Part shown: in pieces, positions 45,178 through 53,115 of the stretch
How the letters are laid out: each line of letters begins with the position of its first letter
Numbering within the stretch: the first letter of the stretch is position 1
Assembly (NCBI GenBank): GCA_964586835.1
Contig: CAZPIC010000004.1
Span: forward strand, 40,500-104,499
Length of the DNA stretch: 64,000 nt
Direction of reading: 5' to 3'
DNA from: CAZLYF01 sp964586835
GTDB taxonomy: Bacteria; Bacillota; Clostridia; Christensenellales; Aristaeellaceae
The notes under the pieces: model-generated
Seen by the model: only the letters and a program-made list of their open reading frames with translations
What the model was told of the DNA's origin: nothing
Databases searched by the model: none
Made by a program: the position numbers and the translations under genes

Positions 45178-46225
45178 TCTCTTTTTCCTCCTCCTTGTCT
45201 GCAGGCGACTCTGTCATCACCACCATCTGGCGGTACCGATGGTAGGCCAGGGCTTGCACCGCCTTGCTCAGCAGCCTGACATAGGCGGTGCGGATGACAA
45301 AGAACTGAAAGAAGTGAAGGGTAACGAAGCCGAAAAAGCGCAAAACCCCCCACAGGCTGACAGCGGATACGATCATGATGGGAAGGACCAGCACGCCGGT
45401 CAGAATCCAAGGCTTCTCAGGCAGGGCAGCCATAAGGCGGCTGGGCCTCTCAGGCGGGGGCAGCCCGCCGGCCAGCGCAACCTGGCGTGTCCCAGCCAGG
45501 GTTGGCCTGACCATCAAAAAGCTCACGATGAGCCCCAGCACCAGGCCTGAAATCCAGACCCCGCTCTGTTCGACACCGTAGATGATCACCTGGCTCCCCT
45601 GGATGGCGGTGCCTCCCAACAGCAGGCCAACGAGCGCGTTCATCCCCACATCGGCGGTGACGCTGTTGTAAAACTGCCCCAGTATTTCGCGGCGGGGCAA
45701 GGGGTTCCTGACGGTTTGCTCGCCCTGCTGTGGCGGGTCTTCAGGCCTGGCGCAGTCAGGCTGGACGTAGCGTAGGATGCCAAACTCGATCATCAGGGCA
45801 GCCAGGATGGTGGCATGGATGATCTTCCAGACCAAAAATCGCCAGAATGTGAACTCGGTTTCAGGGAAGAAGCGAATGAGTACAAACGTGATGAGCGTTA
45901 ACAGCGCTGAAGCCGCTACGCCTGTCATCAAGATCAGCAAGAACAGGTTGCGTGGCAACCTCTGCATGAAGGGACTCAGCGGCACCTGGGCAGGCAGGTT
46001 GCCGGCTGCCCGTTGCGAGTTGACTGCCCAGCGCGCATACCAAAGGCTGGTCAAAGCGGTGATCATACCGCAGATGGCAGCATCCCACAGGAGATGGAAG
46101 AGCTGCAGTTCTTTGCCGTGCCTAAACAGAAAGACCAAAGGGATGTTGATGGCGCAAATAACCAGTACGCCCGCAAGGTTGTTTAGATAGGGCAATTCCG
46201 TGCGGCCACTGAGTTCTCTCTTCAT
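45170..46225 (-). CDS. Polytopic membrane protein, not recognised
   Basis: A 351-residue protein with about seven or eight membrane helices: near 15-35, 43-62, 92-117, 128-150, 190-210, 222-240, 275-297 and 300-325. I know no family for it. A cytoplasmic-looking loop (CARPEDPPQQGEQ) lies near 156-170 and the tail is acidic (ADKEEEKENV). It is the first gene of the ADC/SDR/flavoenzyme operon, downstream of the LuxR-type regulator, with AAGAGGTG before the ATG. It could be the transporter for the pathway's substrate or a membrane component of the reductase. Neither can be chosen from the sequence. Confidence 0.6.
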   Translation of the reverse strand: MKRELSGRTELPYLNNLAGVLVICAINIPLVFLFRHGKELQLFHLLWDAAICGMITALTSLWYARWAVNSQRAAGNLPAQVPLSPFMQRLPRNLFLLILMTGVAASALLTLITFVLIRFFPETEFTFWRFLVWKIIHATILAALMIEFGILRYVQPDCARPEDPPQQGEQTVRNPLPRREILGQFYNSVTADVGMNALVGLLLGGTAIQGSQVIIYGVEQSGVWISGLVLGLIVSFLMVRPTLAGTRQVALAGGLPPPERPSRLMAALPEKPWILTGVLVLPIMIVSAVSLWGVLRFFGFVTLHFFQFFVIRTAYVRLLSKAVQALAYHRYRQMVVMTESPADKEEEKENV

Positions 46226-46342
46226 GGGTATTCACCTCTTTGCCTGTATGGGAGCAACACACCGAACGAACCACGCACACATAGAATAGAACGGACAGCT
46301 GTGTGGGTGTTAGGCCAAACAGAAGGGTAAATGGCTATTTTT
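46226..46342 (-). promoter_or_regulatory. Intergenic region between regulator and operon, with palindrome ACAGCTGT
   Basis: The 117 bases between the end of the LuxR-type gene and the start of the membrane-protein gene contain a fully palindromic ACAGCTGT at 46295-46302, about 70 bases before the start codon. It is a possible binding site for the adjacent regulator. I see no strong -35/-10 pair, which would fit an activator-dependent promoter. Confidence 0.35.
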
Positions 46343-47500
46343 CTAGAACAGTTCCTTCAGGTCGCCGCGCCCGGCAATCCCGAGTTTGTCATAGATACCG
46401 GACAGCTCGCACTTGACTGTGGACACCGACAGGTACAGTTTCTGTGCGATCTGGTTGTTGGTCAGTCCCTCTGCAGCACAGAGCGCCACCTGATGCTCAC
46501 GCTTGGTGAGAATGTCAGGGATGCAATGCTCCGCAAGCTCATTGCGTGCTTTGAGCCAGCAGGGAAAAACCGCTTTCCACTGAGCAACGATCGTGTTGAA
46601 GAGCTCCGGGAAAGCCTCCTGCAGACAGCGTTCCGTCAGTCCCTGCATGATGGTCAGGGTGTCTGCGAAGGGGGCGATGAAGCGGTCTGGCAAAGCCAAG
46701 CGCATGGACTTCAGCATGCGTTCGCGGGCCAGAGCCGGTTTATTCAGCTTCAAGTACCCCAGCGCCGCATATTGAAGGACGAGGATTTCGCTCAGGGTAT
46801 AGCAGCCTGGCTCACGCGGGGCCGACAGCCGGGCTTCCGCCGTCGCAAGCATCACAGGGTATGCTTTGGTGATCTGCAGGTATCTGATGTATGTATACCA
46901 AGCCAGGTCCCGCATGGGAGCCGGAAAGACGGAAAGATCCCCCTGCTGAAGCCAATCCGGCGGATTGCAGACCACACCCAAGCATACATGAATATTGGCC
47001 TGTATGCATTCCAGCAGCAGGCTAACCTCCGGTGTAATGCCCTTCTGGCTGAGGCACCCGTGCAGATGGCCTTGAATCTGCCGATATGAGGTAAAATCGC
47101 CCAGGGCGATGGAGGCGTACAGCTTGAAAAGCAGGGCTGGAAAATAGTGCGCGTCGCCAGGCAGAATATGCGCCAGGCTGTCCAGGGCATCCTTGTATTC
47201 ACAGCGGTTGTATGCCACCATGCCTCTGAGCCCCCAGCCATAGGCATCATGCTGCAATGATGCCAGAAAGGCATCCGCATGCCCGCATAGGAACTCCGGG
47301 TATGGAGCGATCAACTCCTGCACGTCGCTGTACAGACCCTTGCGGACAACGTCTTTCTGATGGTCGGCGCTTGATGGGATCAGCCAGTTGTTGCCTATCT
47401 TCACCGCGCCAGGGATGCGCCCTGCGCAGCAGGAGCGCTGCACCTTGCGCAGGTGTATGCCTGCCCTCTGGGCATGTTCTCTCGCAGATATGAATTCCAT
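46343..47500 (-). CDS. LuxR-type transcriptional regulator with an excisionase-like N-terminal domain
   Basis: About 385 residues. The N-terminal 50 (MEFISAREHAQRAGIH, then RSCCAGRIPGAVKIGNNWLIP) have the pattern of an excisionase/MerR-like winged helix, as in HTH_17 domains. The middle is a helical, TPR-like region. The last 60 are a GerE/LuxR helix-turn-helix: LTKREHQVALCAAEGLTNNQIA, then LYLSVSTVKCELSGIYDKL. Two DNA-binding domains in one protein are unusual. The long upstream frame (to 47668) has no ribosome-binding site, whereas GAGG lies before ATG 47500. The neighbouring operon starts 117 bases downstream on the same strand, so it is the likely regulator of that operon. Confidence 0.8.
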   Translation of the reverse strand: MEFISAREHAQRAGIHLRKVQRSCCAGRIPGAVKIGNNWLIPSSADHQKDVVRKGLYSDVQELIAPYPEFLCGHADAFLASLQHDAYGWGLRGMVAYNRCEYKDALDSLAHILPGDAHYFPALLFKLYASIALGDFTSYRQIQGHLHGCLSQKGITPEVSLLLECIQANIHVCLGVVCNPPDWLQQGDLSVFPAPMRDLAWYTYIRYLQITKAYPVMLATAEARLSAPREPGCYTLSEILVLQYAALGYLKLNKPALARERMLKSMRLALPDRFIAPFADTLTIMQGLTERCLQEAFPELFNTIVAQWKAVFPCWLKARNELAEHCIPDILTKREHQVALCAAEGLTNNQIAQKLYLSVSTVKCELSGIYDKLGIAGRGDLKELF

Positions 47501-47697
47501 GCTTGCCTCACTGTTAGGGGCAATCCAGCCATTGTCGTTTGGACGACAAACGATCTCCCCGACAGCGTGGCAACGATTCCCCGCTGCACCAGCGTAACAG
47601 AAGACCGCACTCTCGGCGAATAAGCTGACTGTGACCGCGATACCAGGTGTGACTGCGCCTGTTTTCAATCCTTTTGCAAAAGCCGTACCTCTGCATC

Positions 47698-48210
47698 TTA
47701 AACAACTCCTTCAGCTTGCAGCACCTGCAGATGACCAGTTCGTCGAAGATGCTCGATAGGGTATTCTTCATGTCGCACAATCCCCGAAAAACCCTGTATG
47801 GAGGGGGGCCGCTCTGCCTGAAGAAGGCGTACGGCCTGAAGGGCTAAGCTGCAAAACAGGGCATGTCTCCGAGACGTACAGTGGTCTGGCTGTCCAAGGC
47901 CTGCCCACCTTCCCTGCGGTGGCAGGCCATGAAGTCCCCTGCTCTCCAGAAAGCATCCGGAGGCCACGGAACAAGAAAGATATTCGCCTGTCGTGCCTGT
48001 GAACTCCAGATATGGATTGATAGGTCCAGCTTCTCCAGCTCGCGAGGGCTCAGGCCAGGTTTCCTCAGGATACAAGACACCTGACGGGATCAGCCAGTTG
48101 TCATCCAGCTTCACCGCACCGGGGATACGTCCTGCCCAGCATGACCGATGCGCCGTCCGGAGCATCACCTCCGTCCTTTTGGCGCGCTGCCTGGCTGTGT
48201 AGTGCTCCAT
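47698..48210 (-). pseudogene. Decayed tandem copy of the LuxR-type regulator
   Basis: The start at 48210 reads MEHYTARQRAKRTEV, then RSCWAGRIPGAVKLDDNWLIPSG, which closely matches the N-terminus of the intact regulator. A PYLEF segment matches PYPEF, and a later degraded stretch matches the TPR-like region in more than one frame. The far end, in another frame, reads LSSIFDEL and LKELF, matching LSGIYDKL and LKELF at the very C-terminus of the intact protein. So the copy has lost most of its middle by deletion and is frameshifted. It lies directly upstream of the intact gene in the same direction, as expected of a tandem duplication. Confidence 0.82.
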
Positions 48211-49062
48211 GCCAACCTCTCACGGACTGCACGCACTGACGTTTATCGACAAAACAGTATGCACGGAAAAAAAGAATCGGATGCCCCTCTGTTCTCCAAA
48301 TCAATCATAATCAGTCTGACCGGGGACTGTCAACCCTTTTCGTTGTCTTCTGCCCACAAGGGCTACCATGCACCCGTCTCTGCAAGCAACAGTGCAGCTT
48401 TGAGCTACATTGTTTGCAGGTGCTTTCAAGGATCAATGGTTGTTTTTTCGTCAAGAACCTGGAAGTGAATTGCTATGCGATATTCCGCATTCGTGTAACT
48501 GCAGCAGGTTCCCCAGTCCGCTTCCAAAAAGGGGAACCTGTCTTTCTCTGCGAAAAATCTTCAGAGAAGAAAACCGGGAAGGTCCTCCTTCTGTTTGTCG
48601 GGGATGACCGAAAAGAGGAGGAGGCCAGATATCGAACGATTGAAAGGATCGCTTCCCTGGGCAAACCCAAAGGAGAGGGTCTGAACCGGTATCCCGACCC
48701 GTCACCTATTTCGGTCAGGAAAGCGGCGCATCATACAGGTATGCCCGCAAGCAAGACCGCCCTCTGCCCATCAAATAAAACCCCACAAAGATCAGTCTTC
48801 ACAAGGAAGTCTTGCGAAAAGTATCGGCTATCCGCCTCTTGTCAGAGTCCTTCACTAACTTCCGTGTAGCAGTAGGCAGGGTAGGGCATTGCCACCAATC
48901 TACATGGAAAGACCGCTATGATAGCCTTTTCGTGGAAAGCCCGTCTATTTTATGCATGAGTTGGCTCTCAGGCTGGCGTTTTTAATGGCAGCAAAGATTT
49001 TATGCCAATCGTTGGCCGGACCTTTTCACGATGACAGGTGAGGAATCGCGGCATTGCGCGGC
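48211..49062. other. About 850 bases without a supported gene
   Basis: A plus-strand frame at 48414-48869 is the longest, but its start would be a TTG without a ribosome-binding site and its sequence matches nothing I recognise. Shorter frames overlap on the other strand. The stretch separates the regulator pair from the UROD-like gene and may be decayed. Confidence 0.35.
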
Positions 49063-49091
49063 TTGTCCCTGTACTGTCGCACTGATATAAT
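49063..49091 (+). promoter_or_regulatory. Candidate promoter of the plus-strand UROD-like gene
   Basis: TTGTCC at 49063-49068, a 17-base spacer, and a perfect TATAAT at 49086-49091. The leader to the gene at 49318 would be about 220 bases. It contains a GGGAGG-preceded possible small frame beginning at GTG 49122, which could be a leader peptide but has no recognisable sequence. Confidence 0.5.
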
Positions 49092-49317
49092 CCAACAAAA
49101 TTGGGAGGTGAAGGTCGCACTGTGGATCCGCAAATAGAAACCGTCGGCAGGTTCTCATCAGTCAAATCGATGGGCGACCTAAAAGTCACCTTCTCAAAAA
49201 ATGAAGTGATGGGCTTTGCCATCGGGACAAGAAGAACATGCTACCCGGACACACCCGAATCCAGGAGGATACCTGAAGCAGGACTTGACAGAACTCCCAC
49301 AGGGAAGGAGTCCAGAC

Positions 49318-50481
49318 ATGAGGGAATTCGACAGCTATAGAGGTCATGATCTACGCGCACGCAGAGAGAAGCTCAGAAGGGCAATGCTGCTCATCCCGCC
49401 GGTTTCAGCTGAGGATGTGCCCGTGATCGCGAATACCCCCAACTACTTCGCCTTTGGCAACGACCTCCGCCCGGATGGATACTGGACCGACCCTGCCGTG
49501 ATGCTGGCTTTCCAGCAAGACGGTTATGAAAAGCACCTCCAGACGGTGGATGACGACTTTGTGCCCTATTTCATGCCCTGGTTCGGCACGGGCGTTCTGG
49601 CCACCGCTTTTGGCTGTCAGGGGCAAGAGTCTCGCGGCACTGGGGACGAGCCCTCCGTCGGCAAGCCAGCGGTCCATGATGTACAGGAAGTGGCGAAGCT
49701 GCGCCTGCCTGACCCCGGAAGGGACGGCTGGATGCCGCGCGTAGTCCGCTTCATGGAGTACGCCGCCCGACACGGCGAGATCCCCACAGGTCTGACGGAT
49801 CTCAACAGTCCTCTATCTACAGCGCTGCAGGTCTGCGGATATGAGAATTTCTTGTGCTGGATGTACGAAGAGCCAAGCGCGGTGGATGATGTCATGGCCC
49901 TCATCACCGAGGCCTTTATCCAGTGGGTCCGCTTTCAAAAACAGATCATTGGAGAGGGAAAGGGTTGGTCGTACGGGCTTCAGGGTGTTTACACACCGGT
50001 GGGAGGTGTGTGGCTGTCGGATGACGACCTGGTGAACATCGGTCCGGAGTTCTATCTCCGCTTCGTCATGCCCCACTACAACCGTATCTTTACAGAGTTT
50101 GAGGGAGGTCATCTGCACTGGTGCGGCGCAGGCACGCACCAGCTGCAGAATATTCAAAACATCCAGGGTCTGACCACGGTCAACAACTCGCCCATGGCCA
50201 ACAAAGACGCTTTTCGCCTGCTCTGCGACTGCCTCCAGGGCAAGAAGGCGATCGAAGTGCAGGACGTGGGGCCCGTAGATGCCGAAGCTTATTACGGTAT
50301 GCTGTTTAGCGGGCTCACAGACCTGACCGGTATCATCATCAGTACCTTTGTCACGGACCATCTCGCCCTGAATCTCAAGGGAGAGATCGTCTCCGTCGAC
50401 CTCCCGCCGGCTGTCCGCGCCAACGCCGTCGTCAGAGCTGTGCGCACGCTTGCCACAGACATCCTGACCGCCTCTTCCTGA
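49318..50481 (+). CDS. Uroporphyrinogen-decarboxylase superfamily protein with an HxC motif (MtaA-like)
   Basis: About 387 residues of the URO-D/MtaA/CmuA superfamily. GVYTPVGGVWLSDDD near residue 225 and the barrel strand GHLHWCGAGTHQL near residue 265 are the clearest landmarks. His-Trp-Cys fits the HxC zinc motif of the MtaA/CmuA corrinoid methyltransferases better than a true uroporphyrinogen decarboxylase. ATG 49318 has AAGGAG seven bases before it, and the open frame from 49216 is not needed. It converges on the ceramidase-like gene with 38 bases between stops. No corrinoid protein gene is visible nearby, so the methyl donor and acceptor are unknown. Confidence 0.72.
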   Translation: MREFDSYRGHDLRARREKLRRAMLLIPPVSAEDVPVIANTPNYFAFGNDLRPDGYWTDPAVMLAFQQDGYEKHLQTVDDDFVPYFMPWFGTGVLATAFGCQGQESRGTGDEPSVGKPAVHDVQEVAKLRLPDPGRDGWMPRVVRFMEYAARHGEIPTGLTDLNSPLSTALQVCGYENFLCWMYEEPSAVDDVMALITEAFIQWVRFQKQIIGEGKGWSYGLQGVYTPVGGVWLSDDDLVNIGPEFYLRFVMPHYNRIFTEFEGGHLHWCGAGTHQLQNIQNIQGLTTVNNSPMANKDAFRLLCDCLQGKKAIEVQDVGPVDAEAYYGMLFSGLTDLTGIIISTFVTDHLALNLKGEIVSVDLPPAVRANAVVRAVRTLATDILTASS

Positions 50482-50519
50482 CGTTCCAGCCCTTCGCTCG
50501 CTTGCACTGAAGGCTCGTT

Positions 50520-51980
50520 TTATTCGAACAGCGCGTTGATGGTGCGCAGCGTTTCTTCCACCAGCATATCCCCGCCCTCTGGACCGCAGAAGGTGGAAGC
50601 CGCCTTGCTGCTGTAGCTGCCACCCCCAATCGCCTGGCTTGTGGGCAGGTAACCGCCAATGCCGTTTGACAGCTGCGCGATAAACAGCTGTCTAGGGGTT
50701 GCGCGGGCCTTCATCCGCTGCCCGTAATCGTGGAACAGCTCAAAGGGGTTCGTGGCGATGGCGATGCCGCCAAGCCGGATGACATGGCACAGACAGTCAA
50801 AGACCCTGGTCTTTTGCTGCAGCTCGTAGCGCAGTACAACACCCTGAGTCTCAAACGAACGGACAACGTCCTCCATCGTCATCGGATGAGCCTTGGAAAA
50901 CACTCGCTTCAGACGCGATACCTCGGCTGCTGCTTCCCTGTACTCCTCCTCCGTTACCCGGCGCAAGGGCAACTGAAGGCGCAGCGTCCTGTGCGCAAAC
51001 TGCGGCGTGTAATCGATCTCACCCTCGGCGGTCCTAAGCCCTCTTTTCACTGCGTCACTGATCCGCATCGCGATGCCACGGCACTCGCGCGTCATGTCAA
51101 AGTTGCGGAAGACTTCCTTGGTCTGTCCCCCCCACTCCCTCAGCGCTTTCTGGTTATCCCTGCTGATGCGTACGAGGTCGATGGGCGCAAGGTCCCCTGC
51201 GGCTCCGCAAAGCGGCAGGATATAGATATTGCCCAGCGCCGCCCGGATCTCTGTACGGGTAGGTGCCCAATAATCAGCCGACAAAAAGCGATGCAGCTCG
51301 TAGACCTGCGCAGGACAGGGGACGTTCACCACCGCCCCTGTCAGACGTCCATGCATGTCCCAGGTGTATAGCATGTCAATGCCGGGGTCGGTCCCTCCCT
51401 CGAAGCCTGTGAAGCTGTCCTGTGAGCAGTCCCCGTACATGACGGTCTGGCGTTCTCCATCCTTCTCAAACACCGGCCTTCGGTTGAATCCCACCGCAGC
51501 GTAATCGTGCGCAAAGCTAATCCCGCCTTCGCTGCGCTGCGTCCAGGCCCTGGTGATAAGGTCCTCCAGGCGCTCCAGTAAGAAAGCGCGCGCCTCTTCA
51601 CCGCGCAGGACCTCTTCCCCCATCTCTATGACGGGCAGGATATCACTTCCAAAGGCTCGCTCGTTGTCGTCCCGCAGGAAGTCCGTATCAAAGTCTGAGG
51701 AATTATGCGTATGGGTCACACTAAAGGAGATGCTGTCATAGTCAAGACCTGCAAGCCCCTTCAGGCGCGTGCGCAGCTCGGGTTCCAGCTGGGTTGGAGG
51801 CTCGGTCATGTCCAGGGAGACAAGCACCGCCTGTGCGTCTGCGTTGTCAAGGGCCAACGCTGTCGCGGTAATCGGATCGCGTACGTACTCAGACACCCGG
51901 TGATACATCTGGCCCAGCATCAGCACAGGCCTGTCAGGCGTAATGCTGGTGCTTGCCCAGCCTATCTTCAGCTTTTTCAT
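50520..51980 (-). CDS. Neutral/alkaline ceramidase-like protein
   Basis: A 486-residue protein resembling the neutral ceramidase superfamily. The N-terminal IGWASTSITPDRP strand, the SVTHTHNSSDF motif near residue 90 with two zinc-type His residues, and LSNGIGGYLPTSQAIGGGSYS near residue 440 correspond to the family's conserved blocks. It has no signal peptide, whereas true ceramidases are secreted, and the residues after THTH differ (NSS in place of SGP). The activity is therefore uncertain: possibly an amidase or related hydrolase of a small polar substrate. It follows the binding-protein gene of the third rbs-like operon. Confidence 0.72.
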   Translation of the reverse strand: MKKLKIGWASTSITPDRPVLMLGQMYHRVSEYVRDPITATALALDNADAQAVLVSLDMTEPPTQLEPELRTRLKGLAGLDYDSISFSVTHTHNSSDFDTDFLRDDNERAFGSDILPVIEMGEEVLRGEEARAFLLERLEDLITRAWTQRSEGGISFAHDYAAVGFNRRPVFEKDGERQTVMYGDCSQDSFTGFEGGTDPGIDMLYTWDMHGRLTGAVVNVPCPAQVYELHRFLSADYWAPTRTEIRAALGNIYILPLCGAAGDLAPIDLVRISRDNQKALREWGGQTKEVFRNFDMTRECRGIAMRISDAVKRGLRTAEGEIDYTPQFAHRTLRLQLPLRRVTEEEYREAAAEVSRLKRVFSKAHPMTMEDVVRSFETQGVVLRYELQQKTRVFDCLCHVIRLGGIAIATNPFELFHDYGQRMKARATPRQLFIAQLSNGIGGYLPTSQAIGGGSYSSKAASTFCGPEGGDMLVEETLRTINALFE

Positions 51981-52014
51981 GTCATTTTCCCTGCCTGAAG
52001 CGATACGTTCAAAC

Positions 52015-52044
52015 GCCTGCCTGCCGGAAAACCGGCAGGCAGGC
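52015..52044 (-). terminator. Strong hairpin between binding-protein and ceramidase-like genes
   Basis: A 13-base-pair perfect stem (52015-52027 with 52032-52044) closes an AAAA loop. On the minus strand it is followed by GTTTGAACG, which is only slightly T-rich. It lies after the stop of the binding-protein gene and before the ceramidase-like gene. It could reduce transcription of the latter or protect the binding-protein mRNA. Confidence 0.65.
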
Positions 52045-52066
52045 CTGTCGCGCGGAGGTATCTGTC

Positions 52067-53062
52067 TTACTTGAGCGGTGTGCCCAGTTTCCTCGTCGCG
52101 TCGGCGAGGTTCTGTTCGATCGTCTCCACGTTTTCAAGGGTCACAAGCACGAGGCCAGAGTCGTTGTCCTTTTCAAAGGCATCCGTGTTTCCCTCCAGGA
52201 ACTCCACACAGAAGCGGATGGACTCATATCCCCGCTTGTAGAAGTTCTGGGCCATGGTGCCCCAGATCTCCCCACGGCGGATCCCGTCCAGCGTCTCTTC
52301 AATGGGATCGACGCCCAGGATCACGATGTCGCGGTTTTGCTCTTTGGCGATGGCCGCAGCCGCCTGCGCGCCGGTGCCCTCCAGCATGTACACAACGTCG
52401 ATTTCCGGATACGCCCGGAAGGCCGCGTCGAATTTTTCGGTTGCTGTCTGCAGGTTTGCGTCGTCAAAGTCCACGAGCACGACCTTCATGTCCGGGTACT
52501 TCTCTTCAAACGTTTTGATGAAGGAATCCCTGCTCTCCACCTGGTTTGAGATGTCCAGCTTGGACATCATGATCATGACATTTGCGTTACCGTTCATCTT
52601 CTCCGCGAGGGCTTCCGCAGCGTCAATGCCGAATTGCACGTTGTCGGTTCCTGTAAAGGCGAAGATCTTGTCCATGTCGTCCGGCCTGTTGCTGGTGCAC
52701 ATCACGGGAATACCTGCGGCTACAGCGCGGTCAATCGCTGCGAACATGGTTGCATCCCAGGGTTCACAGACAAGCGCGTCAGGCCTCATGGCAATGGCCT
52801 GGTCGATAAATTCAATGGTCTTTTCAGCCAGGGCGTTCGTGTCGGATGAGCCTACAATCTGCACGTCGACCTTCTCAGGTCCAAAGTCTTTCACTGCATC
52901 CAGGACGCCCCTGTCCTGGTCATTGTAGACGGGGTGTCCCACCAGCGCGTTGACAAAGATGATCCTCCAGGGCTTCCCGGCTTCAGCACCTGCTGAAGCC
53001 GGCATGATAACGCCGACCAGGAGGAACATCAGTCCCATGAGCAGTATAACCGTTCTCTTCAT
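52067..53062 (-). CDS. Ribose-type (RbsB-like) sugar-binding protein (third system)
   Basis: About 331 residues with a signal peptide (MKRTVILLMGLMFLL, to about residue 25, ending ASAGAE) and no lipobox. The mature part has the type-1 fold: FVNALVGHPVYNDQD at its start, MRPDALVCEPWDATMFAAID near residue 95 and VVYMLEGTGAQAAAAI near residue 215. The frame is open further upstream (to 53119), but TGGAGG precedes ATG 53062. It is the fourth gene of the operon. The ligand is unknown. Confidence 0.88.
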   Translation of the reverse strand: MKRTVILLMGLMFLLVGVIMPASAGAEAGKPWRIIFVNALVGHPVYNDQDRGVLDAVKDFGPEKVDVQIVGSSDTNALAEKTIEFIDQAIAMRPDALVCEPWDATMFAAIDRAVAAGIPVMCTSNRPDDMDKIFAFTGTDNVQFGIDAAEALAEKMNGNANVMIMMSKLDISNQVESRDSFIKTFEEKYPDMKVVLVDFDDANLQTATEKFDAAFRAYPEIDVVYMLEGTGAQAAAAIAKEQNRDIVILGVDPIEETLDGIRRGEIWGTMAQNFYKRGYESIRFCVEFLEGNTDAFEKDNDSGLVLVTLENVETIEQNLADATRKLGTPLK

Positions 53063-53115
53063 GCCAACCTCCACTGTTTTATTTTCGCTGCCAGACCAGG
53101 CTGGCATAGCGTGCA

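Noticed and set aside
48414..48869. Plus-strand frame of 151 codons in the gap after the regulator relic
   Set aside because: It would start with TTG without a ribosome-binding site, and I see no motif or signal sequence. It could be decayed coding sequence but is not supported as a gene.
49122..49340. Possible small gene or leader peptide starting at GTG 49122
   Set aside because: A GGGAGG lies upstream, but spacing is long, the frame runs into the UROD-like gene, and nothing in the sequence is recognisable.
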